This document shows, piece after piece, positions 22,297-30,165 of a stretch of DNA of 64,000 nucleotides. The position numbers were made by a program, and so were the translations under genes. The number at the start of each line of letters is the position of its first letter. Within the stretch, counting starts at the first letter, position 1. The notes beneath the pieces are model-generated. The model searched no databases. It was not told the DNA's origin and saw only the letters and a list, made by a program, of their open reading frames with translations. Source of the DNA: Anaerococcus pacaensis 9403502 (GTDB lineage Bacteria; Bacillota; Clostridia; Tissierellales; Peptoniphilaceae); NCBI GenBank assembly GCA_000308255.3, contig HG326666.1, positions 85,265 through 149,264 on the forward strand. Reading direction: 5' to 3'.

Positions 22297-23466
22297 CTAG
22301 TTGTTATTTTCTAGCCATCTTGTTGCTAGGTGTGCAAAGTATGCTGGTGCTATTCTTAGGTATTCTTCGTTAAATTGTACTTTTGGATTGTGAGCAGTGT
22401 GAGCTCCTCTTTCGTCAGTGTACCCTGCTGATACAAATAGGAAAGTAGCTGGCACTAGGTCGCAGATTACTGCAAAGTCTTCTGATGCACTAGCAGTCAT
22501 TCCATCATAAAGGATTACATCTGGTGTAAGTTCTTTGATATAGCCAGTAAATTCATCTGTAAGCTCTTTGTTGTTTTGTAGAGGCGGTACATTGGCAAGG
22601 ATTTCTACATTTGCTTCACCATTGTAAACTGCTGCCATGCGCTCTACTACTTCTTCTAATCTTGTTACTAGCTTGTCACGAGATTCTTTGTTATTTGATC
22701 TTATAGTACCTTCAAGAGTTGCTGTATCAGGAATGATATTTAGAGCAGTACCTGCGTTAAATTTACCGATTGTAAGTACACTTTCATGTGTTGGGTCTGT
22801 TTCGCGGGCAATTAATTCCATTAAACCAGTATAGATATTGACACCTATATTGATTGGATCGATAGCTAGTTGTGGATAGGCTCCGTGTGAGCCCTTGCCT
22901 TTGATATTGATTCTAAAGTTATCACTTGAATACATCATAGTGGCATTGCTATTGTAGGTGATTAGATTCAATGGGATCTGTCCTGCTGCTACGTGGAAGC
23001 CTAATGCTGCATCTACTTTTGGATTTTCAAGGATACCATGTTCTACCATGTTTTTAGATCCTGCAAAGATTTCTTCTGCTGGTTGGAACATGAATTTGAT
23101 AGTTCCGTTTATTGCCTCTTCGTTTTCCTTTAGGATTTTAGCAGCTATTAATAGCCCTGCAGTATGCATATCGTGGCCACAAGCATGAGCACAACCATTC
23201 TGAGATTCAAACTCTAGGCCAGTATCTTCTTCCATAGGTAGGGCATCCATGTCTGCACGAAGTAATAGGACTTTGCCCCCATTACCCACAGTAGTAGTAA
23301 GGCCTTCTCCACAATCAGCCACTTCATAACCATAACTTTCAAGTTTCTCACGCACAAACGCTTTTGTTTCTGGTAGCTCTAGACCAATTTCAGGGTTTTG
23401 ATGAAGATGACGTCTAATTTCAACTGCTTCTTCAAACAATTCATCCGCTCTTTTTAAATAATCCAT
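22297..23466 (-). CDS. M20 family amidohydrolase (N-acyl-amino-acid/hippurate hydrolase-like)
   Basis: Cytosolic zinc or manganese hydrolase that removes acyl groups from amino acids. Metal ligands are visible in ADMDALPM, CAHACGHDMHTAGL, the Glu pair in MFQPAEEIFAG, the His in LGFHVAAGQ, and the late ASEDFAVI plus AHTAHNPKVQF motif. At 389 aa it is full length. I place the start at the ATG at 23466 (MDYLKRADEL) because AAAGG precedes it at the right spacing, whereas the ATG at 23481 has none. It is first in an operon with the MFS transporter. Confidence 0.88.
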   Translation of the reverse strand: MDYLKRADELFEEAVEIRRHLHQNPEIGLELPETKAFVREKLESYGYEVADCGEGLTTTVGNGGKVLLLRADMDALPMEEDTGLEFESQNGCAHACGHDMHTAGLLIAAKILKENEEAINGTIKFMFQPAEEIFAGSKNMVEHGILENPKVDAALGFHVAAGQIPLNLITYNSNATMMYSSDNFRINIKGKGSHGAYPQLAIDPINIGVNIYTGLMELIARETDPTHESVLTIGKFNAGTALNIIPDTATLEGTIRSNNKESRDKLVTRLEEVVERMAAVYNGEANVEILANVPPLQNNKELTDEFTGYIKELTPDVILYDGMTASASEDFAVICDLVPATFLFVSAGYTDERGAHTAHNPKVQFNEEYLRIAPAYFAHLATRWLENNN

Positions 23467-23523
23467 AATAATACCTTTCATAAAATATTCCTACACCAGA
23501 TTTAACTTTAGGTGCTAGTATAA

Positions 23524-23552
23524 AGTGTAAACGTTATAAAAGATTTTGTCAA
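23524..23552 (-). promoter_or_regulatory. Promoter of the amidohydrolase-MFS operon
   Basis: Consensus TTGACA (23552-23547), 17-base spacer, TACACT (23529-23524) on the minus strand, about 60 bases before the start codon. Confidence 0.65.
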
Positions 23553-23564
23553 TTATTTACTAAC

Positions 23565-23595
23565 TAAAATAACCACCGAATTAATCGATGGTTAT
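23565..23595 (-). terminator. Terminator of the ctsR-clpC operon
   Basis: ATAACCATCGA and TCGGTGGTTAT pair over 11 positions with one G-T, loop of 5, then TTTTAGTT on the minus strand, 20 bases after the clpC stop. Confidence 0.7.
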
Positions 23596-23616
23596 CTGAG
23601 TAGCTATGATAGAGGA

Positions 23617-26049
23617 TTAGGCTTCTGTGACTACTTCCTCATTTTTTTCTTGTTTTTGTTCTATATTTTCAAATTTTAGTTCATCATCTGCCACACTTAG
23701 CTTGATAGTGCTATCACGGTTTAGCTTGCCATCTAGGATGTCTTCGGCTAGGGTGTTTTCTATCATTTTTGTGATGTGGCGTTCTAGAGGACGAGCGCCG
23801 TATTCATCGTTGAAGCCTTCTTTTGCAAGAAGTTTTACTACATCGCGGTCATATTCGATGTCTATGTCGATGTTATTTAGGCGGTCACGAGTTTTTTCAA
23901 GCATTAGGGCTGTGATTTCTACTATGTCTTCTTCTGATAGAGGGTTAAACATGATTACTTCATCTAATCTATTTAAAAACTCTGGTGCAAAGGCATCTTT
24001 TACTTCACGTTCGATGATTTCACGGGTCCTGTCGGCAGATTTGTTTTCATTATCGCTAGTGTCAAAACCTATAGGTCCTTTTTCATTGAGGCTTGATACA
24101 CCGACATTTGAGGTCATGATGATAATGGTGTTTTTAAAGTCTACTGTGCGGCCTTGGCCATCTGTTAGTCTGCCGTCATCTAGGATTTGTAGTAATAAAT
24201 TGAAAATGTCTGGGTGGGCTTTTTCGATTTCATCAAATAGGATAACAGAATATGGGTGGTTACGTACTTGTTCTGTAAGTTGTCCACCTTCTTCATAACC
24301 TACATATCCTGGAGGAGATCCGACGAGTCTACTTACCGCAAATTTTTCCATGTATTCACTCATGTCCATGCGGATTAGGTGGTCTTCTGAACCAAAGATG
24401 TTGTTGGCTAGAGATTTTGCTAGGTGGGTCTTACCTACTCCTGTTGGACCAACAAAGATGAATGAGCCGATTGGTTTGGCAGGATTTTTTAGCCCAACTC
24501 TAGCTCTTTTTATGGCATGGCTTACTGCATTTATTGCATCTTCTTGGCCAATTACTGTGCCTTTTAGTTCCTCATCGAGGTTTTTATATCTTTCTTTTTC
24601 ATCTTCTGTAAGTCTTGTCACAGGTACTTTTGACCAGCTAGCAACTATGCCTGCAATATCATCATAGCCAATAAATTCATTTGGCTTGTTTTTATCTTTT
24701 TTCTCAGCTTCTGCTTCGATTTCAAATTGAGCTTGATTGATGCGGTCGCGAAGCTCTGCTGCTTTTTCAAAGTCTTGGTCTTTGACTGCTTGCTCTTTTT
24801 CTCGAGTGAGCTCTTCAAGCTTATCTTCTGGTTTGGTCTCAGAATCAGCCTCTTGGAAGGTCTTGATACGGACCCTACTCATGGCCTCATCAATCACGTC
24901 TATGGCCTTATCTGGCAAGAATCTGTCGTTGATATATCTATCTGTAAGCTCTACAGCTGCATTTATAGCTTCATCGGTGATTTCCACACCATGGTGGGCT
25001 TCATATTTTTCTTTAAGCCCTTGGATAATTTTTCTAGTATCTTCTAGGCTTGGCTCATCTACTTGAATTGGCTGCATACGGCGGGTGAGGGCGCTGTCTT
25101 TTTCGATGTATTTTCTATATTCTTCGATAGTTGTAGCACCGATGATTTGTATATCGCCTTTGGCAAGGATTGGTTTTAAGATATTTGCAGCATCCATAGA
25201 TCCTTCAGCAGCTCCAGCTCCAAGCACCATGTGGAATTCATCTATAAATAGGATGATGTCATCACGGGTAGCTAGTTCGTCAAAGAGTTTTTTGAGCCTA
25301 TCTTCAAAGTCCCCGCGGTATTTTGTTCCTGCTATCATACTAGCAAGGTCTAAACTTAGGATAATCTTATCTTGGATAATCTTTGGCACATCGCCTGATA
25401 CAATTCTTTGGGCAAGGCCTTCTGATATAGCGGTCTTACCTACCCCTGGTTCACCAATTAAAATAGGGTTATTTTTGGTACGGCGCATAAGTATTTGAAT
25501 TACACGTTCAATCTCTGTATCGCGACCTATAACTGGGTCAATTTTACCTTTTTCAGCTTCCATATTTAGATCTCTGGCAAATTTACTTACATTTTCTGAT
25601 AGGTCTCTAGATGATCCCTCTTCCTTTTCTTGGCCCTTTAGGAGTTCTTTTAGGTTTCTTTTTACAGTTTCCTTTTCTACTCCTGATAGCAGGAACATGA
25701 TGTTTGTGAGGGAATCATCATCTGCAAGTATTGCAAATAGGACGTTTTCTTCACCTGCTGATACTTGACCGTACTTAGATGCATTGAGCCTAGCTAGTTC
25801 AAATATTTGGCGTACTTTTTTGCTATATTCTGTAGCAGGTCTGACTGCTTGGCCCTTGCCGATGTTATTTATTACAACTTGGCGGAGCAGGTCGTAATTT
25901 GCCCCGCTTGCTTCAAGAGCACGAGTTGCAACAGATCCTGTCTTCATTAGGGCAAGGAGTAAGTGCTCGCTACCGATATAGTCGTGGTTTAGAGAGTAGG
26001 ACTCACGTCTTGCCTGCTGGGTTAGTTTATTTAGTCTGTTAGCTTCCAT
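23617..26049 (-). CDS. clpC: ClpC, AAA+ unfoldase of the ClpCP protease
   Basis: Hexameric chaperone-unfoldase that feeds proteins to ClpP. Domain order: double Clp-N repeat (1-140, LTQQARRESYSLNHDYIGSE), first AAA+ module with GEPGVGKTA near 200, a UVR middle domain near 420 (TREKEQAVKDQDFEKAAELR), second AAA+ module with VGPTGVGKTHLAK near 537, and a C-terminal D2 small domain ending in a Glu-rich tail. At 810 aa it is of normal length. It overlaps mcsB by 19 bases in the CtsR regulon order ctsR-mcsA-mcsB-clpC. N-domain docking for phospho-arginine may matter less here, since McsB looks inactive. Confidence 0.97.
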   Translation of the reverse strand: MEANRLNKLTQQARRESYSLNHDYIGSEHLLLALMKTGSVATRALEASGANYDLLRQVVINNIGKGQAVRPATEYSKKVRQIFELARLNASKYGQVSAGEENVLFAILADDDSLTNIMFLLSGVEKETVKRNLKELLKGQEKEEGSSRDLSENVSKFARDLNMEAEKGKIDPVIGRDTEIERVIQILMRRTKNNPILIGEPGVGKTAISEGLAQRIVSGDVPKIIQDKIILSLDLASMIAGTKYRGDFEDRLKKLFDELATRDDIILFIDEFHMVLGAGAAEGSMDAANILKPILAKGDIQIIGATTIEEYRKYIEKDSALTRRMQPIQVDEPSLEDTRKIIQGLKEKYEAHHGVEITDEAINAAVELTDRYINDRFLPDKAIDVIDEAMSRVRIKTFQEADSETKPEDKLEELTREKEQAVKDQDFEKAAELRDRINQAQFEIEAEAEKKDKNKPNEFIGYDDIAGIVASWSKVPVTRLTEDEKERYKNLDEELKGTVIGQEDAINAVSHAIKRARVGLKNPAKPIGSFIFVGPTGVGKTHLAKSLANNIFGSEDHLIRMDMSEYMEKFAVSRLVGSPPGYVGYEEGGQLTEQVRNHPYSVILFDEIEKAHPDIFNLLLQILDDGRLTDGQGRTVDFKNTIIIMTSNVGVSSLNEKGPIGFDTSDNENKSADRTREIIEREVKDAFAPEFLNRLDEVIMFNPLSEEDIVEITALMLEKTRDRLNNIDIDIEYDRDVVKLLAKEGFNDEYGARPLERHITKMIENTLAEDILDGKLNRDSTIKLSVADDELKFENIEQKQEKNEEVVTEA

Positions 26050-27017
26050 TGCCTCTCCTTCATGTATGAGTTTAGAAACTCTATTCTTTCTGGGTCTTTT
26101 TTGCCCTTATATTTAGTCTTACTTAGATTGAATATTAGATAGTCTAACTCATTGCCGGTTAAGCCGGTGTTAAAACCTAGGGCATTGTACTTTTTGAGAT
26201 TAAATAGCTCTGTGGCTATGGTATTTAAACTCTTTAAAGTGCCTGCATTTAGGTTATTTAGACTAATTGCAATCTCTTCAATAATGTCGTCATCTGAAAT
26301 ATTGTTTAATATCTGATAATCACGTCTAAATCTGCGTTCATTTCTTACTATGGAGTCGATATTAGATTCCATATTTAATATATATTCATCCATATCGTCT
26401 CTGTAATTTCCGAAATTTTTTACAAGATATATATCTTCTACATACTTGTCATAATATTTTGGAACATATCTTTCGGCATACATGCCATGGCTCCATAGGC
26501 CTTGCTTAAAGCCCAGGTAGGATTCTTCTGGCTCAACTAAGCCAAATAAGAACATCTTTAGCCATATCTCGATGCCTGCCCCAGTGTTTCTACCATTGCT
26601 AGTTAGATACCCATACTCAGGTGAGAAAGCAAAGTCTAGTTTTTCATCAAGACTTTCTTCTATTTCGAGAGCTTTTTCATAGGCTCTTCTAAGGTTCATA
26701 TCAAAATTTCTGATATTTATAGCTATATGGTCCCTGTCATTTATGGTAATGATATAATCATCTTTCATTACAATCCCAATTAGGGCAAGCTTGCTATCAG
26801 AGTCTTCTGATAGGACCATGTCATTTATTAGCTTGGACTTGGTGTTTTCGTCAATTTCAGATAGGAGAATGATCTCATTTGGATAGATTTCTCTCATCAT
26901 GTCTATGATTTTTTCGCTATCTTCATAGGTCATGGTAGTTGGGAAATCAAAATCTCTGATATTTCTCCTTATAGAAAGGTTAGAATTTAGAATGATATCT
27001 TTGCTATATTCTATCAA
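26031..27017 (-). CDS. mcsB: McsB-like protein with eroded kinase motifs
   Basis: By position and length (328 aa) this is McsB, the protein-arginine kinase that marks CtsR and damaged proteins for ClpCP. Homology is recognisable in NDRDHIAIN (canonical NEEDHIRIQ) and GYLTSNGRNTGAGIEIWLKM (canonical GYLTSCPTNVGTGLRASV). But the catalytic acidic pair of NEEDH is altered, the Cys and nucleotide-binding Arg of TSCPTNxGTGLRAS are gone, the N-terminal SSRIRLARN is NSNLSIRRN, and the GEGSE motif is missing. It is probably a pseudokinase acting as an adaptor. It overlaps mcsA by 4 bases and clpC by 19. Confidence 0.75.
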   Translation of the reverse strand: MIEYSKDIILNSNLSIRRNIRDFDFPTTMTYEDSEKIIDMMREIYPNEIILLSEIDENTKSKLINDMVLSEDSDSKLALIGIVMKDDYIITINDRDHIAINIRNFDMNLRRAYEKALEIEESLDEKLDFAFSPEYGYLTSNGRNTGAGIEIWLKMFLFGLVEPEESYLGFKQGLWSHGMYAERYVPKYYDKYVEDIYLVKNFGNYRDDMDEYILNMESNIDSIVRNERRFRRDYQILNNISDDDIIEEIAISLNNLNAGTLKSLNTIATELFNLKKYNALGFNTGLTGNELDYLIFNLSKTKYKGKKDPERIEFLNSYMKERQWKLTD

Positions 27018-27601
27018 TTTTGCACCTTCATGTTTAAATCATCTATTCTTTCCTTTAAGTTAGCAGCCTGCTCGTAGTCTTCTGTCTCTACAGAATGTTT
27101 TAATTGCTCTTGTAAAGATTTGATCTCTAGGGCTACTTCCTTAAATTCGCGTTCTTGTTTTGGCAATTTGCCATTGTAATTATCGTAGTTATTATAGGAC
27201 TTTAGGACTTTCTGGGTTAGCTTATCGCTTAGTTTATAACACTCAGGACAACCAAAGATTTGTGATTTGATATTGCTCTCTAGATTGCCACAATTTGGGC
27301 AGGTTCTTTGATTGAGACCTTCCATATAATTGTAAGAGTGGTTATTTAGGTTGTATTTATATTCATAGTATCCATCGATCATGTCATCAATTGATGGTAC
27401 AAATTGAGAAATGAGGCTTTCTAGATTGGATTTATTTAGATTTACCTTGTGGAAATTCCCATCATCTATATCGCCCGATGTGATACCCATGTCTGTATAA
27501 GTCTTTATGCAATCTTCGCATAGGTAAAAATCATGCTCGTAACCATTTACTATAGCTTTGACGCTTACACTAGCTTCATTGCCACATCTTTCACATTTCA
27601 T
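27014..27601 (-). CDS. mcsA: McsA, zinc-finger activator/adaptor of McsB and CtsR
   Basis: 195 aa with four CxxC units that bind zinc: MKCERCGNE, FYLCEDC, RTCPNCGN and FGCPECYKL. A C-terminal UVR domain of about 35 residues (LQEQLKHSVETEDYEQAANL, then KERIDDLN) contacts ClpC or McsB. In relatives McsA activates McsB and senses oxidative or heavy-metal stress through its cysteines. Full length for the family. It follows ctsR after 2 bases and overlaps mcsB by 4, so the operon is translationally coupled. Confidence 0.9.
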   Translation of the reverse strand: MKCERCGNEASVSVKAIVNGYEHDFYLCEDCIKTYTDMGITSGDIDDGNFHKVNLNKSNLESLISQFVPSIDDMIDGYYEYKYNLNNHSYNYMEGLNQRTCPNCGNLESNIKSQIFGCPECYKLSDKLTQKVLKSYNNYDNYNGKLPKQEREFKEVALEIKSLQEQLKHSVETEDYEQAANLKERIDDLNMKVQN

Positions 27602-27603
27602 AA

Positions 27604-28065
27604 TTAACTCCTTCTTAGAACACTTAGCAGGATTTGTCTGGTAATATCAGACCTAATCGCATTTTTCTCGCTAGGATTGGCACTGGCTAGAGCCTTATCA
27701 CTAGTTGCATATTGGGCTAATATCGCCTCTTCTTTACTAAAGTATTCTCTTTTATATAAGTCAGCAAATAGGTCTGAAGCATTGGCCTCAGTCATTTGCT
27801 TATTTAAGTTATTTACCAGATATGATAAATAATTATCCTCTTCTACTATGGTAATGATTTTTATAAAACCATTGCCACCTCTTTTGCTCTCTATAAGATA
27901 CCCATTGTGCGGGGTAAACCTGGTTGAAAGCACATAATTTATCTGACTTGGCGCACAGTCAAACTTGATGGCCAAATCATTGCGGCCAATCTCAAGCATT
28001 CCATCAGCTGATTCTTCAAGTAGAGCCTTTAGAAATCTCTCTATATCTGATGTAAGACCTGCCAT
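27604..28065 (-). CDS. ctsR: CtsR, heat-shock transcription repressor
   Basis: Winged helix-turn-helix repressor of clp genes, 153 aa. The N-terminal DNA-binding domain has IGRNDLAIKFDCAPSQINYV and the wing KRGGNGFIKI, in place of the usual RRGGGGYIRI. The C-terminal dimer and McsB-binding domain follows. It controls its own operon through the heptad repeats at 28132-28156. The altered wing, in which kinase-target arginines of B. subtilis are partly replaced, is consistent with loss of arginine phosphorylation in this lineage; that is inference. Confidence 0.92.
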   Translation of the reverse strand: MAGLTSDIERFLKALLEESADGMLEIGRNDLAIKFDCAPSQINYVLSTRFTPHNGYLIESKRGGNGFIKIITIVEEDNYLSYLVNNLNKQMTEANASDLFADLYKREYFSKEEAILAQYATSDKALASANPSEKNAIRSDITRQILLSVLRRS

Positions 28066-28095
28066 ATCATCACCCCTTCTTCAAAGTGTTTTATT

Positions 28096-28123
28096 ATTCT
28101 ACATCTATATTTTAAAAGGTCAA
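28096..28123 (-). promoter_or_regulatory. Promoter of the ctsR operon
   Basis: TTGACC (28123-28118), 16-base spacer, TAGAAT (28101-28096) on the minus strand, about 30 bases before the ctsR start. The CtsR heptads lie just upstream of the -35. Confidence 0.7.
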
Positions 28124-28131
28124 TAAAAAAC

Positions 28132-28156
28132 TTTGACCTTTTGACTATCTCTGACC
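28132..28156 (-). promoter_or_regulatory. CtsR operator: three RGTCAAA heptads
   Basis: On the minus strand GGTCAGA (28156-28150), 3 bases, AGTCAAA (28146-28140), 1 base, GGTCAAA (28138-28132). The first two have the consensus 3-base spacing of a CtsR box; the third is an extra half-site leading into the promoter. Confidence 0.8.
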
Positions 28157-28309
28157 TTATTGTCTAAAAAATAAATCTTAAATATAAGATTGTATATAAA
28201 TTGTACTCATCATTAGCTAAATATCAAGCATATATTATATTTGCTTTTAACTAGATATCATATTATAATGAGTATAAGATATCGTTATCAATATAACAAA
28301 GGAGGAATT

Positions 28310-29110
28310 ATGGATATTAAAGAAAGCGCTAAGCTAATACAAATTTATCTAGACCTAGAAAGAGAACCTGTAGCTGTCAAATTCTTACATACCGAAGAGG
28401 ACTATAATGCACTAGACATGTATCAAAGAGAGCACAGAGTATCTTACTGTAACGCAGTAGCTCTAGCATCAACAGGTGAACCAATGAAGGTTAAACTTTC
28501 TCACCAAGCTTGCCCAAACGGCTCATCTGCCCTAGGCCTAATGGATATACCAGAACCAATGAAAACTGGTGCAAAAAGACACTCACTAGGTATCTACGAC
28601 TCTGTAGAAACAAGCAAGAAGATGTTTGATGGCATGAGCCTAAACCAAAATAAGGAATACGGTATAGCAGTAAGCCCACTTAGCCAAGCAGAATTTGAAC
28701 CAGATGTAGTGCTTGTAATCAGCAAATCATACAACATCATGAGAATCATCCAAGGCTATTCATACTTCTACGGCTACGACAACAACATCAAAACAGTAGG
28801 CCTACAAGCAGTATGCCACGACCTTACAACAGCTCCAATGTTAAATGACGGCCTAAATATCTCATTCCTTTGCCCAGGTACAAGACTAGTTGCAAATTGG
28901 GATGAAGATGAACTAGGTGTAGGTATCAGCTTTAACAAATGGTATAGCACAGTCCAAGGTGTGATCAATACAACCAATCCATTTGCTAGAAATGACAAAA
29001 AAGATTCTATCATCAAAAAACTTGACGAAGCTGGTATGGATAGTTCACACATTGTCAAAGGCAAAAACTACGATACCGGTTCATATGTAGGCGGCAAAGT
29101 AGAACTTTAA
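28310..29110 (+). CDS. DUF169 family protein
   Basis: 266 aa, start chosen at 28310 (MDIKESAKLIQIYLDLEREP) because AAAGGAGG precedes it; an upstream in-frame ATG at 28241 lacks a ribosome-binding site. Typical DUF169 features: the EPVAVKFL entry motif, conserved cysteines in VSYCNAVALAS and HQACPNG, the LGLMDIPEPM segment, and CHDLTTAPMLND with a later LCPGTR. Biochemical function is unknown; the conserved Cys suggest a metal or cofactor site. It is followed after 51 bases by a TDT-family transporter on the same strand, a probable functional pair. Confidence 0.85.
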   Translation: MDIKESAKLIQIYLDLEREPVAVKFLHTEEDYNALDMYQREHRVSYCNAVALASTGEPMKVKLSHQACPNGSSALGLMDIPEPMKTGAKRHSLGIYDSVETSKKMFDGMSLNQNKEYGIAVSPLSQAEFEPDVVLVISKSYNIMRIIQGYSYFYGYDNNIKTVGLQAVCHDLTTAPMLNDGLNISFLCPGTRLVANWDEDELGVGISFNKWYSTVQGVINTTNPFARNDKKDSIIKKLDEAGMDSSHIVKGKNYDTGSYVGGKVEL

Positions 29111-29161
29111 AACAAAGGCAAATCCAATCTCGGATTTGTCTTTATATTTATTGGAGGATGT

Positions 29162-30097
29162 ATGTTTAAAACCATTTTAAAAAGAGTCCCAATACCTGCA
29201 GGAGGACTTGCACTAGCTCTTGCTGCTCTTGGCAACCTCATGGGCGGGACTTTTAAAACTGTATTTTCTATTATAGCTCTGATACTAGTTATCCTATTTG
29301 TCATAAGACTAATAGCAGTTCCTGAAATGCTAAAAGAAGAGCTAGATAACCCTGCTCTAGTAAGTGTATTACCAACTTTCGACATGGCGCTGATGATGCT
29401 ATCAGGCTTTATCAAAGGATATTCAGTAGGCCTTGGTAAATTTATCTATTACCTAGCCCTCATCATCCATATTGTGATAATAATTTATTTTACCTACAAA
29501 TTTATCATTAAAGATTTCAAATTACAAAATATCCACGCATCAGCCTTTATTCCTTATATAGGTATAGTAGTCGGCGCAAATGCATCTCCTGCTTGGGATG
29601 CACAAAACATCGGCAGGATAATTGTATATTTCTCTTTTATAGCAATCCTTCCACTACTTTATATAGTAAGCAAAAGATATAGATCAGGTCTTGAAGTACC
29701 AGTACCATTTAGACCGCTATACTTTATCTATGCAGCTCCAGTATCGCTAATAATGGCAGGCTATCACACAGTTTTTGAAAACAAGAGTTTTGGCCTTGTA
29801 ATGCTAATCCAAATCGTAGCTCAATTACTTCTAATCCTTGCATTAGTTAAGCTACCTTGGATTATGGAAAATGGATTCTTGCCTTCATATGCAGGCCTCA
29901 CATTCCCATCTGTAATATCTGCCATAGCCCTAAATGCTACAAATAACTACCTCACAAATATGGGTAGAGCCTACTCTTGGCTAAATATCCTCGTTACAAT
30001 CGAGAAATATTTCGCCCTAATCGTAGTCCTATATGTCCTGATTAAATTCATCCAATTCATATTCATATCACCATTTGTAGCCGAAGAAGAGAAATAA
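29162..30097 (+). CDS. TDT family transporter (TehA/SLAC1-like)
   Basis: 311 aa with ten predicted membrane helices and almost no loops, the layout of TehA/SLAC1/Mae1-type anion channels and C4-dicarboxylate carriers. The N-terminal VPIPAGGLALALAALGNLMG matches the TehA pore-helix start, and FIPYIGIVVGANASPAW with FRPLYFIYAAPVSLIMAGYH are further family segments. Substrates in the family are monovalent anions, sulfite or malate; which one applies here is open. Ribosome-binding site GGAGG at 5 bases, downstream of the DUF169 gene, then a terminator. Confidence 0.85.
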   Translation: MFKTILKRVPIPAGGLALALAALGNLMGGTFKTVFSIIALILVILFVIRLIAVPEMLKEELDNPALVSVLPTFDMALMMLSGFIKGYSVGLGKFIYYLALIIHIVIIIYFTYKFIIKDFKLQNIHASAFIPYIGIVVGANASPAWDAQNIGRIIVYFSFIAILPLLYIVSKRYRSGLEVPVPFRPLYFIYAAPVSLIMAGYHTVFENKSFGLVMLIQIVAQLLLILALVKLPWIMENGFLPSYAGLTFPSVISAIALNATNNYLTNMGRAYSWLNILVTIEKYFALIVVLYVLIKFIQFIFISPFVAEEEK

Positions 30098-30121
30098 AGT
30101 CCATTGGGGCTTTATTTTTTT
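30092..30121 (+). terminator. Terminator of the TDT transporter gene
   Basis: AATAAAG-CC and GG-CTTTATT with small asymmetric bulges, followed by seven T. The stem includes the stop codon. Confidence 0.75.
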
Positions 30122-30130
30122 GCACAACAA

Positions 30131-30165
30131 AAGAGCAGGCCAGTGCCTGCTCTTAGGTTTTTTAT
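30131..30165. terminator. Hairpin between the TDT gene and the ugp operon
   Basis: AAGAGCAGGC and GCCTGCTCTT form a perfect 10-bp stem with a 4-base loop, followed by a T-run on plus (AGGTTTTTTATT) and by TTGTTGT on minus. It probably ends the ugp operon as well as backing up the previous terminator. Confidence 0.8.

Noticed and set aside
23627..25498. Long open frames on the plus strand opposite clpC (up to 223 codons)
   Set aside because: They are serine/arginine-rich shadows of the clpC coding frame, with no ribosome-binding sites or family resemblance.
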